A stretch of DNA of 64,000 nt, from the NCBI RefSeq assembly GCF_009857505.1, contig NZ_WWCP01000007.1, positions 115,762 through 179,761 of the forward strand. The letters are read 5' to 3'. Below, in pieces: positions 54,236-60,373 of this stretch. The notes beneath the pieces were generated by a model. It was not told the DNA's origin. It searched no databases and saw only the letters and a list, made by a program, of their open reading frames with translations. The translations under genes were made by a program, and so were the position numbers. The first letter of the stretch is position 1. Every line of letters begins with the position of its first letter. The stretch comes from Duganella lactea (GTDB taxonomy: Bacteria; Pseudomonadota; Gammaproteobacteria; Burkholderiales; Burkholderiaceae_D).

Positions 54236-54721
54236 ATGACATCGAGACGTTCTTTCATCCTGACCGGCGGCGCCGCGCTGTTGGCCGGCATCGCTTACCG
54301 CGGCGGCGTCGCCGCCCCCGCCGCCGCCTGGGAAGTCAGCCGCACCGACGCCGAATGGCGCGCCCAACTCACGCCCGCCCAGTACGACGTGCTGCGCAAG
54401 CATGGCACCGAGCGGCCTTTCAGCAGCCCGCTGTACAAGGAGCACCGCGCGGGCAAATTCCTGTGCGCCGGCTGCCAGAATCCGCTGTTCTCGTCGAAGC
54501 ATAAATTCGACAGCGGCACTGGCTGGCCGAGCTTCTGGAAGCCGCTGGACCGTGGCGTCATCACCAGCAGGACCTCGTCGCTGGGCATGTACGGCGTGGA
54601 GGTGGTATGCCGCCGCTGCGGCAGCCATCTGGGCGACGTGTTTGACGACGGCCCGGAGCCGACCGGCCTGCGTTACTGCATCGATGGCGTGGCGCTCAGC
54701 TTCGTCCCCGGCGAGTCCTGA
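54236..54721 (+). CDS. msrB: Exported peptide-methionine (R)-S-oxide reductase MsrB
   Basis: Reduces R-methionine sulfoxide in proteins. The product (161 residues) begins MTSRRSFILTGGAALLAGIA, a twin-arginine signal, so the mature enzyme acts in the periplasm. The MsrB domain has two CxxC zinc pairs (CAGCQNPLFSS and CRRCGSHLGDVF), SGTGWPSFWKP and the catalytic Cys in RYCIDGVALSFVP. The usual asparagine after Ile (CINS) is replaced by Asp-Gly. It has GGAGG before the ATG and is followed 15 bases later by the lipoprotein MsrA, forming an envelope repair pair. Confidence 0.94.
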   Translation: MTSRRSFILTGGAALLAGIAYRGGVAAPAAAWEVSRTDAEWRAQLTPAQYDVLRKHGTERPFSSPLYKEHRAGKFLCAGCQNPLFSSKHKFDSGTGWPSFWKPLDRGVITSRTSSLGMYGVEVVCRRCGSHLGDVFDDGPEPTGLRYCIDGVALSFVPGES

Positions 54722-54736
54722 ACGAGGAGAACGACA

Positions 54737-55420
54737 ATGAACAGCATCAATGCAATGGGCGGCGTACTCGCCTTCTTCATCATCGTGGGCTGCCAACAGG
54801 CGGAATCGGCGACCGTGATCGCGCCGCCGGTTGTCGATGAACCGGCGGGTGGCGCGCAAACCGCCACCGCCATCTTCGCAGGCGGCTGCTTCTGGGGCGT
54901 ACAAGGCGTGTTCCAGCACGTGAAGGGCGTGAGCAACGCCGTCTCCGGCTACTCCGGCGGCAATGAGCGCAACGCCAGCTATGAAGCGGTCGAAAGCGGC
55001 GACACCGGCCACGCGGAATCGGTGAAGATCACCTACGACCCGAGGCAAATCAGCTACGGCAAGCTGCTGCAGATTTTCTTCTCGGTGGCGCACGATCCAA
55101 CGCAGCTGAATCGCCAGGGACCGGATACCGGCACGCAGTACCGCTCCGCCATCTTCCCGCAAACGGCGCAGCAGCAAGCGGTGGCGGAGCAGTACATTGT
55201 GCAGCTAAACGCCTCGCACGCTTTCAAGAAACCGCTGACCACGCGGATCGAACCGGGCAAACAATTCTACGTGGCGGAAGCCTACCACCAGAACTACCTG
55301 ACGCTGCACCCGAACGATCCTTACATCGTCTACAACGATCTGCCAAAGCTGGCAGACCTCAAACGCATCCTGCCGGACCAGTACCGCGCCGAGGCTGTGC
55401 TGGTCCGGCAGGCGATGTAA
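54737..55420 (+). CDS. msrA: Lipoprotein peptide-methionine (S)-S-oxide reductase MsrA
   Basis: Reduces S-methionine sulfoxide in proteins. The N-terminus MNSINAMGGVLAFFIIVGC carries a lipobox (IVGC, Cys19), and residue +2 is Gln, which suggests sorting to the outer membrane. The MsrA domain has the catalytic Cys51 in AIFAGGCFWGVQGVFQHV, then VSNAVSGYSGGNERNASY, SGDTGHAESVKITYDP, HDPTQLNRQGPDTGTQYRSA and VAEAYHQNYL. GAGGAG precedes the ATG. Together with MsrB it would repair oxidised proteins in the envelope, and the two-component system opposite may switch the pair on; that control is an inference from layout. Confidence 0.94.
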   Translation: MNSINAMGGVLAFFIIVGCQQAESATVIAPPVVDEPAGGAQTATAIFAGGCFWGVQGVFQHVKGVSNAVSGYSGGNERNASYEAVESGDTGHAESVKITYDPRQISYGKLLQIFFSVAHDPTQLNRQGPDTGTQYRSAIFPQTAQQQAVAEQYIVQLNASHAFKKPLTTRIEPGKQFYVAEAYHQNYLTLHPNDPYIVYNDLPKLADLKRILPDQYRAEAVLVRQAM

Positions 55421-55426
55421 GCGCCG

Positions 55427-56398
55427 TCAGGGCCGGACCTGCTTCAGCACTTCCAGCACGGCGTTGACGACCGCCTCAGGTTTATCGGCCTGAATCGCAT
55501 GACCCGCGCCAGGGACGATGCGCTGCGTTCCGCGCGGCGACAGCGTGGTGAACGACTTCTGGATCAAAACGTTTTCGGCTTCGAAGGCTTTGTTGGCGGT
55601 GCTTTGCGGCTGCCCCGGCAACGCATAAGGGCTAACGCTGCGCGTGAGGACCAGCACCGGAATATCACCGAACGGCCGGCGCAGTTTGCGCAACTGCGCG
55701 TCGCTGGTGGACATGGCGTTGTACTCCGCCGACTTGGCGCGCCAGTAGGAAGGCTTCAGCTCGGATGCCAGTATCGCGGCGCCCAGTTGCGGGCCATAGT
55801 TTTGCAGCGGCTCGCCGATACACTGCTTCTGCTTTTCGCTGTCCTTGTCGAAGCCCCGCTCCGCCGCATCCAGGCAGTACTTGTCCTGGCCTGCGACCAT
55901 CGCGTAGAACTGTTTGATTTTGCCGCCCGAGACTTTATCCAGTCGTTCCGTTTCATCCTCATGCTGGGCCTCGACCAACACCAGCCCTTTCACCAGTTGT
56001 GGATGGCGGTAGGTGTAGACCTGCACATTCGCGCCGCCCAGCGAATTGCCCACCATGATGTACGGTCCTTTTTCTCCGGCGGCGCTCAGCAGCTTATGCA
56101 GATCGCTCGCCACGCTGTCGGCGGTATTCGGCTGCGGGGACGGATCGCTGAAGCCGAAGCCGGCGCGGTCAAAGATGCAGGCCCGCGTGTGCTTGGCCAC
56201 TTCCGGCTGCACACGATACCACGCCCACCCGGCATCGCCCGCCGGTCCATCAAACACCACAGTCGGCGCGCCCGCGCCGCTGCAGTACAGATTCATTTTG
56301 CGGCCGCCGCCCACATCGATCAACTGATGTGGCACCGCGAACTCGCTCGCCGCCGCCCAACCGGAACTCAACGCCAACGCCATCAGAACAACTTTCAT
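55427..56398 (-). CDS. Alpha/beta hydrolase, secreted
   Basis: A 323-residue hydrolase with a signal peptide (MKVVLMALALSSGWAAAS, cleaved near AAAS-EF). The nucleophile elbow is MVGNSLGGANVQVYTYRHP (G-x-S-x-G), and oxyanion and strand motifs read PTVVFDGPAGDAGWAWYRVQ and ACIFDRAGFGFSDP. The His of the triad is likely in RIVPGAGHAIQADKPEAVV. The substrate is unknown; an esterase or lipase is most likely. It converges on msrA with 6 bases between the stops, so both ends lie in a short terminator-free space. Confidence 0.82.
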   Translation of the reverse strand: MKVVLMALALSSGWAAASEFAVPHQLIDVGGGRKMNLYCSGAGAPTVVFDGPAGDAGWAWYRVQPEVAKHTRACIFDRAGFGFSDPSPQPNTADSVASDLHKLLSAAGEKGPYIMVGNSLGGANVQVYTYRHPQLVKGLVLVEAQHEDETERLDKVSGGKIKQFYAMVAGQDKYCLDAAERGFDKDSEKQKQCIGEPLQNYGPQLGAAILASELKPSYWRAKSAEYNAMSTSDAQLRKLRRPFGDIPVLVLTRSVSPYALPGQPQSTANKAFEAENVLIQKSFTTLSPRGTQRIVPGAGHAIQADKPEAVVNAVLEVLKQVRP

Positions 56399-56449
56399 CG
56401 TTACCCCGTCATCATGTGAAGTTGCCCAATAATCGGCGATAATGGCGAG

Positions 56450-57175
56450 ATGGACAAGTTAATTTCTGAACTCAGAAGGCTGTACCTGCTCAACGCGGAC
56501 AATCATCAGCGCCTGCAGCATCACCTGCGCGGCGAGGCGACGTTTGCGTTCGATCTGGCGCAAGACGGCGTGACGCGCGCCATCGTCATCGATTTCCACA
56601 AGGCGGCCGAGGAGCGGCACTGGCTGCGCTTGTGCGACGTGGCCAACGCGCTGCAATCGGAACTGGATTTGCCGGCGCCGGCGGTCAGCGTGTCGGGCGG
56701 CGACAGCTATCGTTTGTGGCTGTCGCTGGCGTCGCCGATTCCGCTGGAGCAGGCGCGCCAGTTCCTGGCCTTGCTGCACCGGTCTTACTTTGAGGATGAG
56801 CAGATCGATTTCGGCCGCACCATGGTCGAACTGCCGCCTTGCCTGCACGTGGCCACCGGCCTGTGGGCGGCGTTCATCAATCCCGGCATGGGTGGCGCGC
56901 TGGCCGACGATCTGGGGCTGGAGATGGCGCCGAACGAGATGGCGCAAGCGGCCTTCCTGGAAAAGCTCCACAGCATCAGCGATGGGCGGTTCGCGCACGC
57001 GCTGGCCACGCTGCAGCGCAAGCACAAAGCGGCGCCCTCGCCCTCACCCGTCCAGAAGCCACGCGCCGAAACGGCGCAAGGCCTGCTGCTGAAAGACGCC
57101 ACGCTGGAAGACATCGTCAAACACCTGCACGCGCTGGACATCGAACCCACGTTCCGTCACGTGCTGAAAAACTAG
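56450..57175 (+). CDS. Unknown protein (primase-like pattern, weak)
   Basis: A 241-residue soluble protein, Leu-rich and acidic. Two stretches recall archaeo-eukaryotic primase (AEP) cores: IVIDFHKAAEERHWLRLCDV, SVSGGDSYRLWLSLASPIPL with the following ARQFLALLHRSYF, and LPPCLHVATGLWAAFINPGM. The likeness is by eye only, and the metal-binding Asp pattern is not clear. The C-terminal part is helical with a low-complexity stretch (PSPSPVQKPRAET). It is transcribed away from the hydrolase and converges on efp. A terminator for efp lies just after its stop. Confidence 0.5.
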   Translation: MDKLISELRRLYLLNADNHQRLQHHLRGEATFAFDLAQDGVTRAIVIDFHKAAEERHWLRLCDVANALQSELDLPAPAVSVSGGDSYRLWLSLASPIPLEQARQFLALLHRSYFEDEQIDFGRTMVELPPCLHVATGLWAAFINPGMGGALADDLGLEMAPNEMAQAAFLEKLHSISDGRFAHALATLQRKHKAAPSPSPVQKPRAETAQGLLLKDATLEDIVKHLHALDIEPTFRHVLKN

Positions 57176-57182
57176 CGGGCAT

Positions 57183-57214
57183 AAAAAAAGCACGCCGGCT
57201 TGCGCGGGCGTGCT
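57183..57214 (-). terminator. Intrinsic terminator of efp
   Basis: On the minus strand the stem AGCACGCC/GGCGTGCT (57189-57196 with 57207-57214) is followed by a run of seven T (complement of 57183-57189). It lies 20 bases beyond the efp stop and also closes the opposite unknown gene. Confidence 0.85.
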
Positions 57215-57234
57215 CCTGACCAAAAAGCCGGTGC

Positions 57235-57810
57235 TTAGTTACGCACGACTTTCTTGAATTCGTTGGTGCGGCTGTCGATTTCGATAACGTCGTCTTGCGA
57301 CACGAACAGTGGCACCTGGATCGAGAACTGCTTCGATTCGATCGCGTTTTCGATCTTGGCTTCCTTGGTCACGTTACCCGAGGTGTTGCCTTTAACCGCT
57401 GGCTCCGAGTACACGATCTGACGCTGGATGGTGGTTGGCAGTTCAACCGAGATCGCTTTGCCGTCATAGAAGACAGCTTCGCATTCCATGCCGTCTTTCA
57501 GGTAGTTCAGGGCGTCGCCCAGGTTTTCTTCTTCGATTTCGTACTGTTCGTAGTCAGCGTCCATGAACACGTACAGTGGGTCCGCGAAGTACGAGTAGGT
57601 CACTGGCTTCTTGTCCAGAACCACGACGTCGAATTTGTCGTCGCCGCGGAACACGCTTTCGAATGGCGCGTTGGTCAGCAGGTTCTTCATTTTCCACTTG
57701 TAGGTGAAGCCCGTGCGGCTCGAACCGTTGACGTCGGAGCGCAGCACGATGAATGGCTTAGCGTCAACCATAATGATATTGCCAACACGAATTTCTTTTG
57801 CAGGTTTCAT
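57235..57810 (-). CDS. efp: Elongation factor P
   Basis: Relieves ribosome stalling at polyproline. The product is 191 residues with the family N-terminus ([20 protein letters not shown]). The modified tip of loop I is Arg32 in [12 protein letters not shown] instead of Lys34, the form that is rhamnosylated by EarP. Domains II and III are intact ([40 protein letters not shown]). The gene ends in a T-rich terminator. earP follows on the same strand upstream (57935), that is 5' of efp by 124 bases, which fits the pair. The N-terminus is supported by the start ATG at 57810. Confidence 0.98.
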   Translation of the reverse strand: MKPAKEIRVGNIIMVDAKPFIVLRSDVNGSSRTGFTYKWKMKNLLTNAPFESVFRGDDKFDVVVLDKKPVTYSYFADPLYVFMDADYEQYEIEEENLGDALNYLKDGMECEAVFYDGKAISVELPTTIQRQIVYSEPAVKGNTSGNVTKEAKIENAIESKQFSIQVPLFVSQDDVIEIDSRTNEFKKVVRN

Positions 57811-57934
57811 AGTGATTCTACTTAATAAGGTGGTTGCGTAAAGATCATCGTCGCCTGGGCGGCCTACGTTTGATCGGGTAAAAAAAGCATCTTAGAAATT
57901 AACCCGGCATTGTACCGTGTTTTTCTGCCAGCGC

Positions 57935-59059
57935 CTACCTCAGCGTGGCGGCGAACGCCAGCATATTGCCGGCCAAATCGCCGTGCGCCAGCATTTGCTG
58001 TCGCCACGCTTCGGCGCACGCCGTGGCGGCGTCGCCCTCCCCCTCCAGCCCGCGCCACAGCGTAGTCCAGTCATCGGCGCCGACGCCGGCCGTGGCGCCG
58101 TTCCAGCGCAGCGAAAAGCTTGCCAATTCCGGCAAGTTTTCCGCGTAACGCTGCAGGAAGGCGCGCAATTTCTTGTGATGCAGGTTGTCGTCCTGCGGGT
58201 AGATGTGCCAGATGAAGGGCTTGCCCGCCCACTGCGCGCGCACGAAGGAGTCCTCGCCGCGCACGAAGTTCAGGTCGCAGGCCCACAGCAATTTGTCGTA
58301 ATCCGGCTGCGGCACGAAAGGCAGCACGCGCACCGTCAACGCGCCGTGCGTGGCCACCGCGCCGGCCGCGCCGTCGCCACCGGTGAAGGCGCGCACGGCG
58401 TCGGCCGCCACGCCTTCCGGCACCAGACAGGTCAACGGCTTGTCGCCCAGCCGCCACGCCTCGAACAAGGCCGACACCGGCGCGTGCGGATAACAGAACA
58501 GCGACACCTTGCGCGACGCCAGCTCGGCCGGCGTCAGGCCCAACTGCCGCAGAAACGGCGCGGGGGCGAATTGCAGACGTTGCTGTTCCAGCGCCGCCTC
58601 GCGCAGCAGGCCGCCGGTGTTGCCAGTGAAGCCGGGGAAGAAGAAATGCTTCATCAGCCCCTGGCGCTGCGGCGACGGCAAGCGATGACAACCTTCGACC
58701 CACGCCTCCGCCGTCAGCCCCTCCAGGTTGAACCACACCGGGCGCGGCTGGCATTGCGCCATGGCGTCGATGTAGCCAGGCGGCAGATCGACCGCGAAAA
58801 ATTCCACCACGATATCGGCCACATCGGCCGGCGTGTAGACGCCGTCCTGATCGCGCCAGTGGCGCACCGCGACCTGCTGCACCTGCTGCCGGTCGGCGGC
58901 CACATCCACCTCCGGGCAGAGGCGGCGGAAGCTGGCCAGATCGTCCACGTACAGCGTGACCGTCAGGCCATGCTCGCGCACCAGTTGCCGGGCGAGACGC
59001 CAGCAAATGCCGATGTCGCCGTAATTGTCGACCACGCGGCAGAACAGGTCCAGTTTCAT
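57935..59059 (-). CDS. earP: EF-P arginine rhamnosyltransferase EarP
   Basis: Adds rhamnose from dTDP-rhamnose to Arg32 of EF-P. The 374-residue product begins MKLDLFCRVVDNYGDIGICW, with the two catalytic-region aspartates (Asp11, Asp15) known from EarP. The C-terminal GT-B half has LNFVRGEDSFVRAQWAGKPF and IWHIYPQDDNLHHKKLRAFL, which bind the nucleotide sugar. It lies directly upstream of efp (124-base gap), as in other EarP-type bacteria, so the pair is a functional unit. The gene diverges from the glycine-zipper cassette (153-base gap). Confidence 0.96.
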   Translation of the reverse strand: MKLDLFCRVVDNYGDIGICWRLARQLVREHGLTVTLYVDDLASFRRLCPEVDVAADRQQVQQVAVRHWRDQDGVYTPADVADIVVEFFAVDLPPGYIDAMAQCQPRPVWFNLEGLTAEAWVEGCHRLPSPQRQGLMKHFFFPGFTGNTGGLLREAALEQQRLQFAPAPFLRQLGLTPAELASRKVSLFCYPHAPVSALFEAWRLGDKPLTCLVPEGVAADAVRAFTGGDGAAGAVATHGALTVRVLPFVPQPDYDKLLWACDLNFVRGEDSFVRAQWAGKPFIWHIYPQDDNLHHKKLRAFLQRYAENLPELASFSLRWNGATAGVGADDWTTLWRGLEGEGDAATACAEAWRQQMLAHGDLAGNMLAFAATLR

Positions 59060-59212
59060 ATGCGTTCGGGCAGAAAAAAATCGAGGCTGGATGATACCTG
59101 ATTAACCCGCCAAGGCCACCAAGAATACCAAAACTTCACATCCACCTGTCAGTCCAACCCTACCAGTGCGGCCCACCGGCCCGCTGCTTTCACCCGCAGA
59201 CAAGGAGATGTC

Positions 59213-60022
59213 ATGAACGAGTATCAACAATATTATGGACAACAATTTGCACCCCAACAAATGGGCGAGCTCGCACCCCAAGGCTTTCTGGGCGGGCTGC
59301 TCGGCGCACCGCTGGGCGGCCTGATTGGGCGCGGCATCGGTGGCCTGTTCGGCAATGCCAACCTCGGCCGTCAGATCGGCCAGGCGGCCGGCGGCATTGG
59401 CGGCGGGCTGCTGCCGTTTGGCCTGGACCCGGTCGCCGCCGCCTACGCGCAGCAGGCGCAGCAACAGCAACTGCTGCAACAAGCACAGATGGGCCAACTG
59501 GCGCCGCAAGGCTGGTTCGGCAACATCATCAAGAACGTGGGTCGGCCGCTGGGCGGCGTCATTGGCGGTGCCTTCGGTAACGCCGGCCTGGGCAACACCA
59601 TCGGCGGCATCGCCGGCCAACTGGGGGGCATGCTGCCCTTCAGCGCCGATCCGGTGGCGCAAGCCTATGGGCAGCAGGCGCAGTTGCAGCAACTACAGCA
59701 ACTACAGCAGCTGCAACAACTACAGCAAGTACACCAGCTGCACCAGCTACAGCAACTGCAGGAGCAAGGCCTGGCGCCACAAGGCTGGTTCGGCAACGTC
59801 CTGAAGAACGTGGGGCGGCCGCTGGGCGGCGCCATTGGCGGCGCCTTCGGTAACGCCGGCCTGGGCAACACCATCGGCGGCATCGCCGGCCAACTGGGCG
59901 GCATGCTGCCGTTCGATGTCGATCCGCTGATCGCCGCCTACGCACAACAACAGGCACAGCTGGCACAACTGGCGGCCCAGCAAGGCAACACCGCGCTGTA
60001 CGGCGGCCAGACCCTGCACTAA
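59213..60022 (+). CDS. Gly/Gln-rich protein with three glycine-zipper-like repeats
   Basis: A 269-residue protein with AAGGAG before its ATG. It begins MNEYQQYYGQQFAPQQMGEL and then holds three repeats of about 55-60 residues, each starting LAPQG and running through many G-x-x-x-G steps (for example RPLGGVIGGAFGNAGLGNTI, then GGIAGQLGGMLPF and a DPxxxAYxQQ end). Between repeats 2 and 3 lies a Leu-Gln-Gln run. There is no signal peptide. Glycine-zipper segments often insert in membranes or self-assemble; here that is inference. It is the first gene of the cassette with the 89-residue protein and the protease, and a hairpin follows it. Confidence 0.8.
   Translation: MNEYQQYYGQQFAPQQMGELAPQGFLGGLLGAPLGGLIGRGIGGLFGNANLGRQIGQAAGGIGGGLLPFGLDPVAAAYAQQAQQQQLLQQAQMGQLAPQGWFGNIIKNVGRPLGGVIGGAFGNAGLGNTIGGIAGQLGGMLPFSADPVAQAYGQQAQLQQLQQLQQLQQLQQVHQLHQLQQLQEQGLAPQGWFGNVLKNVGRPLGGAIGGAFGNAGLGNTIGGIAGQLGGMLPFDVDPLIAAYAQQQAQLAQLAAQQGNTALYGGQTLH
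59270..59990 (+). repeat. Three tandem protein-coding repeats, two nearly identical in DNA
   Basis: The repeats begin at about 59270, 59498 and 59771. Repeats 2 and 3 are offset by 273 bases and share an identical run of about 56 bases (59570-59625 and 59843-59898). Repeat 1 is more divergent, and 228 bases away from repeat 2. Recent duplication or gene conversion is likely. Confidence 0.85.
59681..59763 (+). repeat. Leu-Gln-Gln coding microsatellite
   Basis: Tandem 9-base units of the CAACTACAG type encode a run of Leu-Gln-Gln with a few His and Val substitutions. The repeat could change length by slippage. It lies between repeats 2 and 3 of the glycine-zipper protein and would form an extended or coiled-coil spacer. 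Confidence 0.8.
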
Positions 60023-60040
60023 CGCGCACCGCGCATGACA

Positions 60041-60070
60041 GCCCTCCGGCGGCCCAGGCCACCGGAGGGC
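60041..60070 (+). terminator. Hairpin between the repeat protein and the propeptide-like gene
   Basis: Perfect 9-base stem GCCCTCCGG (60041-60049) with CCGGAGGGC (60062-60070). No T-run follows, so it may act as an attenuator or stabiliser giving more of the first product than of the protease. Confidence 0.6.
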
Positions 60071-60093
60071 GCCGCACTCTAAGGAGAATCGCC

Positions 60094-60363
60094 ATGCCTG
60101 ACAAGTCCCGCTTCCTGGTCCACGCCGCGCGCGGCGCCCCGCTCAACGACTTCCTCACCGTCGCCGCCACCGATCCGGACATTTCCGTGCTCGACATCAT
60201 AGGCCCGCGCGACCGACCGCACACGGCGTTGGTGGAACTCGCCCCGGACAAGGCGCGCCAACTGGACCAGCACTTCCGCCAGACCGGCTCACCCTCGCAC
60301 CAATTAACCATAGAACCAGACCGGCCGCTATCGATGTTCAACGGCCCGTTCGATCCCTTTTGA
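60094..60363 (+). CDS. Free-standing protease propeptide-like protein (candidate inhibitor)
   Basis: An 89-residue protein with AAGGAG before ATG and its stop 10 bases before the protease start. Its plan matches the N-terminal propeptide of the neighbouring protease: both have a start with x-F-x-V/I-x-A-x-R, then I-x-V-L/I-D-x-I-G, then a segment L-V-x-L/M-x-x-x-K-A-x-x-L, and an end with E-x-D-x-P-L-x-x-M (LTIEPDRPLSMF here, LVERDQPLNLMD in the protease). It could inhibit, chaperone or pair with the protease. The fold resembles that of I9-type subtilisin propeptides. This is a by-eye alignment of two short sequences. Confidence 0.65.
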   Translation: MPDKSRFLVHAARGAPLNDFLTVAATDPDISVLDIIGPRDRPHTALVELAPDKARQLDQHFRQTGSPSHQLTIEPDRPLSMFNGPFDPF

Positions 60364-60373
60364 AAGGAATATC

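Noticed and set aside
59681..59763. A CRISPR array because of the short tandem units
   Set aside because: Units are 9 bases without spacers and encode Leu-Gln-Gln in frame; no cas genes are present.
59213..60022. Glycine-zipper protein as a noncoding repeat or assembly artefact
   Set aside because: Good ribosome site, an uninterrupted frame, protein-level pattern kept across repeats, and synonymous differences at the edges favour real coding.
60041..60070. A full terminator inside the protease cassette
   Set aside because: No T-run follows the stem, and the downstream genes have good ribosome sites and tight spacing.
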